Of a stretch of DNA of 64,000 bases, positions 1 to 13,800 are shown one piece after another. This DNA is from Strigamia acuminata (taxonomy: Eukaryota > Arthropoda > Chilopoda > Geophilomorpha > Linotaeniidae). The notes beneath the pieces were generated by a model. It saw only the letters and a list, made by a program, of their open reading frames with translations, was not told the DNA's origin and did not search any database. Each line of letters opens with the position of its first letter. The first letter of the stretch is position 1. Both the position numbers and the translations under genes were made by a program. The stretch spans positions 3,664,001 through 3,728,000 of the forward strand of contig OX442324.1 of assembly GCA_949358305.1 (NCBI GenBank), given 5' to 3'.

Positions 1-23
1 TTCGAAAGCAGGAACAGCTAAAG
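1..23 (+). CDS. Possible 3' end of an internal exon (partial)
   Basis: The first 23 bases end in CTAAAG/GTATGT, a good donor on plus. Two frames are open. It may belong to the same plus-strand gene as 563-673, but only 23 bases are visible and the phase cannot be checked. Confidence 0.2.
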
Positions 24-385
24 GTATGTTTACATTCTTACGCGCACATTACTGCAAGCAAATGCATATCCCACTGTATGTAAACACACCAGAAGTGCAC
101 AAATTTGATTTGTCCACTTTGTGGTAAAAAAATGGATGCTGGTGGGAAGTCAGGCGCAGAGAAGCTAGCTGGAAAACCACTTACCGCTCGTGCCATCTTC
201 CACTAGCTTTGGTCACTTTATGTATCAAGACCAATAAAGGTGCACGGTTTTGGATCAAGTCGAGATAATTTGATTTGATTACTTTTAATTGCATATTTCT
301 ATGCAATAACCACTTGAATGTATTTGTATTTACATTTTTGACGCTTAGCGTGGTCATGACCCATGAATGCCGGGGCTTCAGATTG

Positions 386-517
386 CATGTAAATGGACAG
401 AGGTCGGCTCGGGCTTCTAACAGAAATGTTAATACAGGGGAGGCAAGTCACCTGGTCAGTTTGCGCTCACAGCACCTTGGTTGGGACATGCAAAGCGAAA
501 CAGTGAAAGAAATCAAA
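386..517 (+). CDS. Possible exon preceding the terminal exon
   Basis: An open frame continuous with 563-673 reads LHVNGQRSARASNRN, later SHLVSLRSQHLGWDMQ and SETVKEIK. Acceptor-like sites are GGCTTCAG at 385 and TTCTAACAG near 423, and the donor-like site is AAA/GTGAAG at 517. The stretch is richer in G+C than its flanks. There is no domain I recognise. It could instead be non-coding sequence that is open by chance. Confidence 0.25.
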
Positions 518-562
518 GTGAAGTTGTACAATAATTTTTTTTTTTTTTTTTTATATCTGAAG

Positions 563-673
563 AAGTTAGCAGAAGACGATGATGACGCTCACATGAATGC
601 TGAATGGGCTGACAATCTTGCTTTGAAAAAGGCATTTCATGGAGTTGCGAATGTTAGTTGGCATCCAAAATAA
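563..673 (+). CDS. Putative terminal exon of an unrecognised plus-strand gene
   Basis: The reading frame encodes KKLAEDDDDAHMNAEWADNL, then a short Lys-rich stretch and a C-terminus ending NVSWHPK before TAA at 671-673. Codon use looks protein-like and G+C is above the surroundings. It follows a T15 tract and a CTGAAG acceptor-like site, and AATAAA lies 96 bases after the stop (769-774) with a T-rich stretch behind. Removing 518-562 (GTGAAG..GAAG, 45 bases) keeps the frame with an upstream stretch, so that may be a tiny intron. No family is recognised. It would be convergent with the eva-1 gene. Confidence 0.35.
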   Translation, partial: KLAEDDDDAHMNAEWADNLALKKAFHGVANVSWHPK

Positions 674-768
674 TGTTGTTGTATTGTTTTTAGATGCATT
701 CTGAGGAAATGCCATAGATTGATGCAATTAGCGGTCAAAATTTTCAGTCTTTTGTAGATCAAACTGAC

Positions 769-774
769 AATAAA
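769..774 (+). terminator. Candidate poly(A) signal of the plus-strand gene
   Basis: AATAAA lies 96 bases after the TAA at 671-673, followed within 15 bases by a T-rich, CTTG-containing stretch. The position is typical for a metazoan cleavage site. It depends on the upstream exon being real. Confidence 0.3.
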
Positions 775-2019
775 TTTATTCTTGTTTTTTTTTTCCCTAA
801 CTTTTCATAATTTTTGTAAGTTCAAAGATGGTGGATTACAAAATACAATTTCCAAAATAATAATAGTACGTGAGTTTTGAAATAAAAAGTTACAAATTTT
901 TATATTGTTTCACCTTAAAATTACAAACCAAAAAAATTTCATTCATTTAGACATGAGAGCTAAAAATGTTATCAAAATAAGTAAACCTAAATAAATAATA
1001 AACCAATTTTTCAATTCTTTTTTTTTTTAATCTTGAAAAATAAAATTTAGTCTTTGGTCACCTTATGTACTTTTTTTTTTAAAAAAAAGAAAGACTAGAA
1101 ACCATGTTATGGAAGAAGGGAAAACTGTTCCAAGGATCAAAAAAAGCCTCAATGTCAATTTATAAATAAAATTAAAAAAAATAATATTATTCCCTGGACT
1201 TTTTAAATCAATATTATTGCTTCAATTCATGTGGGGTTTACAAAAAGTCATGTATTCACTGAAACTTTGTTCACAAAGCCCAAAACGAAAAGGATTTTCA
1301 TTTTTTTTCGATCACTTATCAAATCGTGTGATTGTCGTGTGATCAGAAGAAAAAGTGAGCAATAAAAAGGAACTAAGAATCAAACTAATACAATGGAATT
1401 CATCAATTCAATCAATAATGACAAAAAAAATAAATTTTTGTTTGTTGGTTTTTTTTTTTTCCTTTTCTTTTGTACTAAAATACAGAACAAAAATAAATTG
1501 TTGAATTTGTAACTTTCGTGCATTTACTCCCTGACTAAAAGGAAAAAACGTATCGTCCAAACAAACTGAAAGAAGATAATTTAAATAAAGGCGCATTCGA
1601 CAAACTATACATTAACATGAACGTCCATTTTAAAACACCCAGGAATAAATAATTTACTTCTGGTTTAATCAGGTAACGCCGTTTCAATTTTAGTTATTTC
1701 ACTTACCTTATCTTATAGTTATATACAAAACGATGCCGATGTTGAAAATGCATCACAATTTCTTCGGTTGTCAAAATATTAGGGTTGATAATCGCGATAA
1801 TGGCTACACTAAAGTTGAATCGAGGCAGCACTATAAACAGCTCGAAGTGCGCATTGCCCATGCGCAAAACATTACACGTGACTTAAAAAAGTTTAAACAA
1901 AAGGATCTAGCAATAAAAATTTGGATATCGAATGCACCTTGAGAAAGCATTAAAGCAATCTTCAAACATATATGACAAAAATTAAAAATACAAACATAAA
2001 TAAGAGTTCCCAGGTCTTC
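775..2019. other. Convergent intergenic spacer
   Basis: AT-rich spacer with many A and T runs. Short open frames at 1408-1596 (minus) and 1733-1942 (plus) show no recognisable domain or splice support. Nothing else is seen. Confidence 0.5.
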
Positions 2020-2051
2020 TTTATTTTTCTTCAGTGTATTTGATGTTTATT
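2020..2051 (-). terminator. Candidate poly(A) signals of the eva-1 gene
   Basis: Two AATAAA hexamers occur on the minus strand (TTTATT at 2046-2051 and at 2020-2025 on plus). They are the first canonical signals I see after the stop codon and would give a 3' UTR of about 600 bases. AATAAA is common by chance in DNA this AT-rich, so support is weak. Confidence 0.25.
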
Positions 2052-2657
2052 ACGGTAAATGAAATAAAAATTCAATTTCAAGTTTTTAACCACGATGATT
2101 AAATTAAGAATGAACGCCGTCTATTGTCAACTTTAAGTTTCAGTTATGGAGAAGGCAGTGAACGAGGAAGATGAATAAACCGGAATAGAATAAGATATGT
2201 GTTCGCTGAGCAGAGAAAAAGGAAAGTAAAGAATTAAAAATGTAACCTAACAACAATAACACAATTAGTTTTACACTTGTCAGACCTGTTGCAGAAGAAG
2301 TTTCGTTTCGTGAGGAAAAAGGAACGTTAATTACAATAAAAATGGCTTTCAATATGAATAAACGTTATTATTTGAGGCGGCGATGGAAGATTATTTGACG
2401 TAGAAATATCAAATGATCCTTGGACAAAAAAATAACAAAAAATAACGGAAAAAAAGAAAGAAAAAAAAATCCATTGGTTTCAGTATATACTCAATACTCG
2501 GCAACGGGATTGAAAATAAAAACGTAAATCGCCCGATCCTTCCGACGCTGTAGCGGCCGCTTAGGAAACAGACAAGCGGGATCCATATTTAGATACCCAT
2601 TCAGTAACAGTATAAGTGTTCTCTTTAGCATAGTTTTGCTGTCTTGTCGTTGATTTA

Positions 2658-2992
2658 CTAACTGTAGTAGAAATTACTCTGTTGAGTGCGACTCATCGGA
2701 GCTCTGGGGTTGGTGTCGGAGTCGCCTTGCCGTCTCGTAGTGGACCGACTGGAAAATCGTACAACCTCGACACTTTCTTGGTGAGCGGGCCGCGTTAAAT
2801 CGGAAATGTCCTGATCCACATCGGAAATTTCTTCTGCGAAAGCGTCTGGCAACGGATCTGTGATGTTAACTTTCACTCGTTTTCTGTCTCGTTTCCTGGC
2901 AACTACCAGCCAGGCAATTACTAGACCCATAAATGCCACCAAACCAGCGCCAAAACTCAAAGCCAGGTACAAGATTAATTTCTCAGAATTGA
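2658..2992 (-). CDS. eva-1: eva-1 last coding exon: transmembrane segment and cytoplasmic tail
   Basis: The coding part is 335 bp, ending with TAG at 2658-2660. The acceptor is ATTTCTAG. It encodes residues 355-464: a hydrophobic helix starting LILYLALSFGAG, a stop-transfer cluster ARKRDRKRVK, and a tail with PLPDAFAEEISDVDQDISDL and a terminal NFYYS. The tail is the expected position of the EVA1/FAM176 region. Tail serines and threonines are frequent (SSRSTTRR). The terminal tyrosines and serine might be a phosphorylation or docking site (inference). Confidence 0.88.
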
Positions 2993-5900
2993 CTAGAAAT
3001 AAATAAAAGAAAAAAAAATAAATAAATAAATAAACACATAAAATAAATAAATATATGTCACACAAAAACATCAAAATTCCTTCAATCAACTTTTCACTAA
3101 TGCCTACAGATGGCGACACGTGCTTCCCTCGTTTTCAACTTTTTAATCATTTTTCGAAGGGAAACTGTCAATTTACGAGACGTCATTTCGGGAAGTAAAT
3201 ACGCTTTTATTGCCTCTCCGGGACCTTTAACGTCAATATAATAAACCAATCTAACAAATCCATTTGTTGGAAACAATGAAAACAAGCAGGCGAGAGAGAT
3301 ATCTCATTGATTTTCGCTTTAGCATGCATTAAAGGCCACGGAACTACGATACTTGTATATTTACCTCGAATAAACTTGCGTGCTGCAATCCACTCGACCA
3401 CAAAACCAATCACTCTGTCCGTGTTCGGCGTAGCTATGCTCACTCCACTGGTACAGTTTACCTGTAGGTCGCCTTCTAAATCGGACAAACTGTCTTCCTC
3501 ATCACTGGCATCGCTGGGCGCTGGCAATGAACTTGGATAAGGGCCAGGAGGAGGCGACTCTAAATATATTTTTGAAAAAGAAAAATCACTTTTACTTGAT
3601 TATCAAATTTCCCCATTAGGAAAGAAAGAAGAAGGAAAAAAAAAATTTTTTTTAAAAAAAAATTCCAACAGGGGCATCTGGCCAATTGCCAATCTTAACA
3701 TTATCTCACGGCTGGATGGTGTTGCTAAGCAACCAGCAGCGATTTCAAAGGGTTAAACCAGTAAAATAAAATGTGGCGCTGCTTGGTAGCAAAAAAACAT
3801 GCACTAATTACATCTATTAATTTAAGCAGTAAAAAGAAAATAATTTCGGATTGAGTCTTCGCTCCTAATCACCTGATTTTCTTTTAGTGTCTTTTGTCGG
3901 TTTAGGTGAAAGCCGAGTGTTGGGGTCGTAGAACTCGGGCGATGAAGATGGATCATAACTCGGTTCTTCCACCAACTCTTCATCGCCTTCGTTTGAATCT
4001 TCTTCCGTATCTTCGCTATCAACTCCGCCTTGATACCGATCTTTAAGAATCTTCTTGGGAGCTTTAAAAAATAAAATGAAATAAATTCTAAATCAATATT
4101 ATCAACATTATTTTTCAAAAATTTATTTAAAAAATTTTTTTTAAAAAATTTTGCAATTCCATATTGGAATTTAAATTTATCGCTTTGTAATGTAAATAAG
4201 CGGTATTTGGCTAATTGTAAATGGACTTACCACACGTGTACACAACGCGCAAATACTTCCGGGTCGGTTCTTCACAAGGATTACCGAACGTTTCCGAATC
4301 GGCCGTCATGGAACACTTGCGTCGCCCGTGGCAGATCCGCATCACCGTCTCGGTTGCGTAGCTCGCCTGGCAGTCTGCCAAAAGCAGGACAAAAGACACC
4401 AAATCAACCAACCGGAAACGAGTTTCTACTGCCAAACACCCGACAACTGCACCGCGCTTCCAATATCTCCCATCTCCCATCAATTGCTTTGCTCCACACC
4501 CCTTACTTTATTTAAAAAAAAAAAAAAAAAAAAAAAATTCTTTATTTTTTTTAGCCCCCCCACCAAACTTTTTTTCGCTTCATTTTTTATTTGTTGACAC
4601 GAAAATTCCACAATTAAAAGAATTTCTTTTCCCTTTCTTTTCTCATTAAGATTACCTTCTGCTCGTTTAATTTGACATTTTTCTTTCCTTTTTTTTTTTT
4701 TTGCTTTTTTGATACCAAACTCGTGAAATACAAAAAAAAAGCAAAAATCTATTACATTAAGAGACAATTCTTTTTTGTCTTTGGCTGTGTACTTAATTCC
4801 TAACATCATCACCCCGAAAACTTTATTTTTTTTTTATTTTTTATTTTTTATTTTTTTTTAGTGTTTTTAGTTTTTGATACTTGGCCAATTCAAGATAAGA
4901 AATAAAGACAGCAAACTCTATATATTTTTTTCGTCTCTTTTCGCTTCGGATTGGTGCGTGTATGTGTGTTAGTTTCTTTTTACTTGTTTCTTTTCTTTTT
5001 GTTTTCTCATGTCACAAATAAATCCATTTGTTTTACGGTTACGAGTTTCTTGCTCGATCCATCCTATAAGTTTCTTCTTCTCTGGATCATCATCCGCCAT
5101 CTTAACTGTGTAACTGTATGTAATCTCATTTTCTCGACAAACTACGTGCAGCTTTTAAAAGGATCAATAACTTCAGCTGAGGATTCTTCAACTCAAGTGA
5201 AGAAGAAGAAAAAACAACTTTTCCGTTGTTATTGTTAAACCTTTCTCAATTTTTGTCTGTCTTTTTACAGATCATCTTGCTAGCTATCTCTCTTCCATCA
5301 CCTGCTCGGTGTTAAGATGTATCTGGTCACGTTCCAAGTTCACTTCATCACTTAAAGCAGCATAATGGATCAGAAAGACTCAAAATTGTTCCCAAATCTC
5401 AAACCGACGCATCCCGGAGAACCTACATCATCGAAAAACCATCCTTTTGACAAACAACAAATCGTCTTTAAAATCGACAAATCTCTGTAGAGTAAACGTT
5501 CAAATGGATTACACGAGTACTCCAATTGAAACAAAGCATAAATAATTCAAAAAAAATATAATAATAATAATTCTTTAGAAAAATTCGTTCAACTTTTAAG
5601 AATTAAAAAAAAAAAAAAAAAAAAAAAAAACACAACTTAATATAAAAAATCTGAAATAATTAAAACGTCTTAAGTCCATCTTATCACATACTACTGACGA
5701 GATAAGATGTGGGAAAAGGTAAGGTAGAAAAAACCAATTAAAAAGACCAGACATAAATTGCATCAAGTGCTACGAAAGGGAAATTGAGCAGCTCAACACA
5801 AAAGATTACAAGTGGGAAAAAAAAAGACAAAACGACAACTGAATGGTAAAAAAAAAAAAAAAAAAAAACAATTTCCCCACCCCCTCCCCTTGCCCCAACA

Positions 5901-8900
5901 TGGCGTCACGAATCAGTGGTCGAAGCCTTTATCTAATGTACGTCACATCACTTTTTGTTTTGATTATATTTTTTGAACTCTAAAAAAAAAGAAATATTAT
6001 TACAACTTTTTTTTCTTTTTTTTTTTTTAAAAACTCCACTTTGATTTTAAAAATACATCTTTCAAAATAAGAGAAATGGAAAAGAAAAAAAAAACGTAAA
6101 ATGAGCAAAGGGAATTGTATATTTTATCAAAAATTTCATTTCACATTCTTTTCCATTTTTTTTCTCTCGACAATACAAATAGAAGAGATAAGAATCGTTG
6201 TAAATAGTTGAGTGAGTTTTAAAAATTCCTCATTCATCGCAATGTTATCATTTTAGACTAAAAGAAAACAAAACATAACCAAAAAAAAAAAGAGAGACAC
6301 CAAAGTTTTACATAACATCGTTCTGAAATCATTAACGTGAGTCAAAAACCATTATTTCATGTCATATAACTACAACTCAAATTATTCATTCGATAAAAAC
6401 CGAATAGACTTTTTAAAAATTGTTTAAAACAAAGCTTGAAAAACAGCTCTAAAGTGCAGGAAGAATAATGGCGGCAGTTTGCAAAAACAACATTACAAAA
6501 GACATAAGATGAGGCGCACTTATTGGACCAAATGCAGAGTGCTAAACTTTTTATATCTTCCGAACTACTTACTAAGTTTTATCATCGTCAAAATATAATT
6601 GAAATAATGCAAAATCAGAAACGAGTGGATAAAAGCTGCTCGGTGCTCGTATACAGCAAACGCCCGATTATACGAACAGCAGTGATCGATTTTTTTTATC
6701 GATATTTCAATTTTGTAACGATTTTTCTTAATTTTTATATATCTAATTTCTGATTATGCGAACAAATCGGTTCTATGAACACCTTAGATCGGATAATTAA
6801 CGTTCCACCGTACATTTTACATTTCTCTAGATTTAATTACGAACAAACATTTGTTCGTCGCATTGTTTACTCAGACAAATATATATAAAATAAATTGAAT
6901 TTTTTAAAATGGGGCGCTAACTTCAAAGTAATATGCTATTTATGTTGGGTCATTGCGTATGCTCGTCGTTATTATTAAGTTGTCAATCTTTTTTTGCACT
7001 GTATTGTTGCAAAGAGTAAACATCGTTTTTGAGTTTTGCTTTTCCTCCAAGTTGTCTTCTTTGAATTCAAACACTCTCAATTTGGTTTGAGTTGACTGCA
7101 CTTGCAAGTTTCTAATTGCTCTTGAAGTTTGTATGTACGCAAAAACATTACGAGCGAATTAAAAAATACGGAGTAAAAAAAACTAAAAACAAGATGAAAA
7201 ACATGAAACAAAAGATAATTATTCTATAGTTAATAAAATTCATCCGCAGTCCCTTAGGAAAACATCATTATACGTTTATATCTCCAATTTAATTTTCATC
7301 TTAACGAAAAGAAAAAAAAATTAATTCACAACAACTTTAAGTGAAATTAGATAAGAACAAAACACATCCCTAAAGTGCAATGCAAAACAAGTAAAAAGAA
7401 ATGCAACTTTTGGTCTTTTGGGTTTAGCCCCAATCCCCTTTTCCTTCTTTTATTTCTTTTTTATTTTGCTTATCGATTCCCTTTATTCCTCTTGTCTTCG
7501 TCGAGTTCCTTTGATCTGCATTATGTGCATGTCCTGTTTCCTTGCCAGTTGTTTTGCGACTGAAGCAAATCAGATTGAATTCTTTCTTCTGTCAAATTTC
7601 CTTCAACTTGCTCAGGTCAAAACTGTAAGTTTTTCAAAATCCAAACTCAATTTGAGGATTTGCTTTTAAAGAAAATAAACTCATGTTGAAAATGCAAATG
7701 CTAATCCAAAAAATAAAAAAAAAAAACGAAAAAAAAAACAAAAAAAAAAACGACGACATCCAAGTTATTCTAAGAGATTTACATCTTTTTTCCCTTCTTT
7801 TCATGGCTTCTAATACGATCCAAATATCGGCGAAGAGCTTTCCCCTCTTGCTCAATGATCGCTTTGCTAATGCAAAGGGTCGATTGACATGCTAAATCCT
7901 CAAACTGAGCAAACGAACTTTCCATCAACCTTAAAGTGCACTCGATCCTCCAATTTCATTTTTTAAAACAACTCTTCGAATTGTTTCAACTTACACAACT
8001 TTCTAGTTAACTCTCGTCCCGGCCTCGCGAGACCCGCACGAGAGTAAAAAAAATAATAATATTAATAAATACCTTTCATTTAATTTCAAAACAAAGAGAA
8101 AATAAAGCATCGCCTGTTGTTGTTTTTAAAATAACATCGATAAAAATTGTTTGCGAGCAGAGCAACTTGATTATCCCGAGCAGAAAATTCCTTGTAGGCA
8201 AGAAGAAAACAGATATTTGGATCCCTCAAGTGCATCTGAGCAATTTTCCGTCTTTCGATTACACCGATTTGATAACACAAACTCATTAGTGCTTACTGTA
8301 TTCTCTGCACAACGTTGACTGAAAAAGAATTTTTATTCGTTATGACAATGTATAGAGCAACCGGGATTTCTGGAATTTCAGCTGTATTTTCAACAACAAA
8401 AAAGAAAGAAAAGAAAAAAATCACCTTCTGTACAAGAATAACATAAATACAATTTTCCAAAGGAAGATTCTGAGAATTCTCACAACCTCCCCCCAGAATT
8501 ACCACCTCCCCCCCACTGGTTTTACTGGAACTTGTGAAAAAAATTACTATACACTTTCGTTGTCTGGGTCCAGTCTACAAGATTGGAAACCATGTGGTAC
8601 ATTAAATCAGATTACTCCATTATAAAGTATAAAATTGTTTCAAAATATTATTAAAAATTAAATTAAAAAAAAAAAAAGAAAAAAGAAGTTATAATTGCAA
8701 TTTCAAATTTCAAAATAAATCAAAAGAAATAATGCGATTTCCAAGAAATAAATTCCATGTTGAAAAGCCTAAACTATGGTAAATACACGCAAATGCAACC
8801 ATTCCAAATGAATAATTTTGTTTGCCCGCTTCGGGCCCAGCGAAATTAAATCATTTTCTATTAATTCCAGCATTGTGATTGCGTATAGATCGACCAAGCA

Positions 8901-9804
8901 AGACGACACAACCAACTAAAACAATGCACCAATAATAATCCGTTATTAGTTTCCATCATTTCATACCTTCTTCAGGGATTCCAGCGGGCTGAGGACACTC
9001 CAAACTCCCATGATGTGTTCGACCAAAACTGGCCGAATAAATAGCAATCCGGGAAGCAAGTTGACATTTCAGTTGAAGTGCTTCCCCTTCGCAAATCACC
9101 TTGCTCCTAAATTCACCTAAAAAATACAATTAATTAAGAAAAAAATAATTAAAAACTCAATATATTTCAATTACTTGGTCGACATTTGTACGCCACTTCA
9201 ACGTATTTCCTGATTCCCGGACAAGGATCAGCGCCGAAGGTTTCCGGTGACGTTTGAATTCGACACGTCTTCTTTTCCTGACAGGAATCGACGACCGTCT
9301 GTAATAGGTAATACTAAACACGTCATCAATATTATCCGCTCGCATTGATTAACCCCCCACATGGTATTTCTAGTGACAGAGCAAAGCAATTTAATTCTTT
9401 TTTCTTTTTTTACGGCGCACATTTCCGCAAAACAAACAAGTAGTGAATGGAGAAAATCACTGAGTAAATTTTCATTGCCCGAATCAATGGAAGATAAAGA
9501 AAGAAATGTTAAGGAGATGAATCGAGTTGCAAATTAAAATTATTATCGTACTCTTGTGAGACTAAGACTCATTAAGAAAATTGCTTTGTCTCTTGAGGAT
9601 ATTGGAGAGGAAAAAGAGACCGGAAAAAAAAATACCCACTAAACTCATTACATTACACCTGTGAATGCTACATGGGCAAAGAAAGAAAGAAAGAAAAAGA
9701 AAATATACAAAGAACAAGAAATTTGTCATTTATTTTAAATACGGATGAAAAAAAATAAATATTCATGCAAATTTACTTCCCATTGTTGGATGGATTTCAA
9801 TAAA

Positions 9805-9843
<39 letters not shown>

Positions 9844-10855
9844 TAAATCATTTTTCCCTTTCCATCTTGCGCATAAGGTTATTAATGCAACCATAACTTA
9901 ACCCTTAATCTAAAAATCCAAGCCGAAATTACTCCATTTAATTAAAACTCATCAACATCTGCAACAATTAAACAAGTTTAAACTATTCAGCACAACAAAA
10001 TATTAAGTAATATACTAATTTTCCGAGAGAGAGAGAGAGAAAAAATCTCACCCGATTCAAATAACAGAGCGAAAAATTTGCAATTGAAAATGACAAAACA
10101 AAGTGAAATAAATACCAGCACATAAACAAGTAATCAACATGCAATTTGCCTTGTTAATTGCACCATTCAACAAAGCAACGGTTCATGAATATTCATCAAT
10201 CTGCACTCATCTCATCAATTATTGATGCTTAGCTAATTCGCTGGGCGTACACACCTGAGTTGGGACACGCTTTAAACGTAGCGTATCTCTTTATCGACCT
10301 AGACAAGACAATTCAATCGAAATCTCCCTGCACGAGAGCAAACTCGAGACGCCACTAGTGTTGTGGACACTGACTTCATCTTTGACATCTGATTTCGTCT
10401 TGGAACGTCGAGGGAAGTTCAGTTCAAGTGTTTTCTGCTCCTTCAAACAAGTTTCCATTCCTTTTGCCCCCTTTTCTCAGTTGAAGCCCAATATAAACAT
10501 CCATCTTGTGCTCCTTCCATTTTCAAGATAAAGACAAAATTGGTTTTTCGCTTCAAAAACTCATCTTTGTGTGCCAACTTTTATTGTGTAGCCATGTTTG
10601 AAAAATTAAAAAAAAAATACAAAAAAAAAAAATAATAAAAAAAAAAATTTTTCTACAAACCAACGAAATTACAAGAAATTGACTTCAATATGTCACCTGG
10701 AACTGAATTCAATTCCAGTCTTTACATTTTTCTGCAATCCCGACAAAAACAAAATCCTTACATTTCATTTCATTTTCTAATTCGTGCACAAAAAATGGTT
10801 CAAAAAATGTCACATGAAAGGAAAAATCCGATGCTTGATGACCAATAACGAACTT

Positions 10856-10894
<39 letters not shown>

Positions 10895-13800
10895 CTATCT
10901 TTTGCATGACAAATTGCTCGGCTTGTACGTTGATGAATACAGACAAGTTTCCCTACTTGATGTTGATGCTGGCAAACGACAAACGTCAGACAAAATTGCT
11001 TCATATAAGATGAACAAATGAAGAGGATCAACTTCTCATTTCTCTTTCGTTAAATTCCAAACTTCACTTTCCGTCTACTCGGTTCAAATTAAAACTCAAA
11101 CGACAACAACTAAAGCAAGAAAAAAGTAAAAAAAAAAGCAGAAAAAAAAACAAGAAAAAAAAAACCAATCAAAGTCGATAGAAAGAAAAACATAGACAAA
11201 TCTCCCCTGTAACGTGAGAACGATGATCTGGTTTGACTTCAGGCCGCAGCAAGTCTCTCTTTCGCCGCATGACAAAACCGACAATACCCGTCATTCTAAC
11301 AAAACGTGACCAGATAGACAACGGTTTTTTACAACCAATTTAGCAATTTCGCAGTTGGCTTTTTAAAATTTTACATCTCATGAAAATCTTTGGAGTTCCT
11401 TTATTGAACCTCAATAAAAACAAAGAGGAGAAGCGCCGTGCTGTGCCAAGATTAAAAAAAAAGATGTAGACTGAAATAAACAATAAAAAAAGTGTTTTTA
11501 CGTTTTATGTCAGTGTTAAAGCACTCTTTTTCAAAGAAAAAGTAGTATTTCGCCAAATTACCAGATATAGTTACTAACATTTGTACTTTTTGTGTAAATA
11601 AAAGCGAAAAAAACGATAAAAAGATGATAAAAGATGTTGAAAAACGAAACAAATAAAAAAATAGGCGATTGAATAGGTCAAAAGACAAAAAAAAATCTTC
11701 ACTGCAACTTTGAAACGAGTAAATAAATAAACAAAAATAAATAAATAAGTTTATGAATTATTCACGAAAAACGTTATCGTCATCGTCCGTCCTTCCTTCT
11801 CTCTCTTTAAATTGTGAACTTTAGAGTTTTGCCATTAAACCTTCCCCGAAGCATTGGTAGAAACATAGAAAAAGAAATCAACACAAACTGAGCCAGTCAT
11901 CAATATTTTTTCTTTTAGTGATGTGTGCGAGTGACATGATGGCGCATCAAAGGGCAAGTTCAGACTTTTATCAGAGAAAAGATCACTGCAATTGCCGCGT
12001 AATCGCTGCTTAAATGAGCAACTGGCGTGATATGAAGAAATTTCCCCGCTTTCCGCCCTCGACCAAAGAAGAGAGGGGACATGTCAAGTGCCCTCATGGC
12101 AACTTTCTACCGTAACAAGGACAGCGATAAGGCATCCGAGTTTAAGATGCGAGTCGAGTATTATTACACATCGTATTTCGTGCGGTTGACATTCACTCAC
12201 ACTGATTTGGGGTTTCTCAAAACATACTTTTCTCGCTGATCCCACGCAAAAATATTTTCCCTGCAATTTCAGAGCTGTCATTTCTTTTTTTACATTTTAG
12301 ATAGAAGCTTATTGTAGGCCTACACAACCAATTCTGTTTTTACACGGTAAATACGTTCCAACGGTGTACACAAGGGGAATTTTCGAAATATTTCTTAGAC
12401 AATAAACTAGGGGAAATTGCTAAATATTTCGCGGAAAATGAAAATGGAAATTGTTGTGTGTCATTTTATTTATTGTTACTAAATAATCTAAGATGCAAAC
12501 AGTGCACGCTACTAATGTGCATAGCAATTCTTTCGCTAATAAAACCAGTCTACTCGAAATTGTCAATTTATTTTCTCTCAGTCTCGTCTAAATCCGGATG
12601 AAGTTACTACAACTAATTCCAAATACTTCAGAAATATATTTCCTTAAAATTTAAATCAAATTTCATAAGGCAATTTTTTTAAACCAAAAAAAAATCGTAT
12701 AAAAAGGAAATTGAATTTATTTTTCTAGGCCGAGTTAAATCAAAATTGTGTAAAAAAAAAAAAAGACCGAATATTACTGTGATAAAACTTATATATTATA
12801 TACCGGTATATATATATAAATATATAAATTCATTAGCACTTAACATGTGTTAAAACCGTCGACGAATCGCTCTAATTTAATTTAGTAATTTAAAAACGGT
12901 TAAAACTTGGTGCTAAAAAAACGGAAAAAAAAATTAAGAATTTATATCATTAAATTTGCATCAACCTTGTTAATAATAAATTCCATTTAAATTGTTTGCT
13001 GAAAATTTTCCATCAAATAAAAACTCATTTAGCAGAGAAGCACCGCCTGAACAAATCGACGCGGCTTTCCTGCACTAGTTCTATTTAAACTATCATTTGG
13101 CGGAGCGATTTTAATGAAAGAAAAACACCGGCACACACAATTTTCTCACACAAAAAACTATACGAAACTAATAATTCACAAACTTTTTTTTCCTTTATCC
13201 CTCATCTTAAAAATATTTACATAAACATGATGAATGCGAAAAGACACAGCAATATCTCCAGAGCCCAAAAACTTTTCTTGTTTCATTTTTAAGAAAAAAT
13301 AAATAAATAAAAAACAAAAAAAAAACAAAAAAAAAATTCTTTGCTGTTTGTTGCAGCTGTGGGAGAGATTAAATGGGCTCGAAATGATGTGTTTGCCCTC
13401 GAGTGGAAAAATGGAAAAACCTTTCCCCCTCTTTTTTCTCTCTTCAAACTACTTTTACTCGTCACCACTTTTCTAAAGAAACAAAAATGATATAATTAAT
13501 GTCCCTCTACTGCCATGACCACACCCTTTAAAACCACTTGAAACAAAGCAAGCAGAAAGCAACGATTCACTAGCAATTTATTACATCTTGAATTTTTAAT
13601 TTAATCACACATTAATAATAAAAAAAAGAAAGAAAAAGAAAAAAAAAGAAACAAGTCACCCAGAAAATTGTTATTTTCAAACATTCCACCCATTTATATT
13701 TACTTTCATACCTTTTTGTACTAAAACTAAAGTTAAGGTCGTGTTTTGGTTTAAATTTTTATATTAAAATGTGAAAAAATTTATGTAACTTGTGCAGTCT

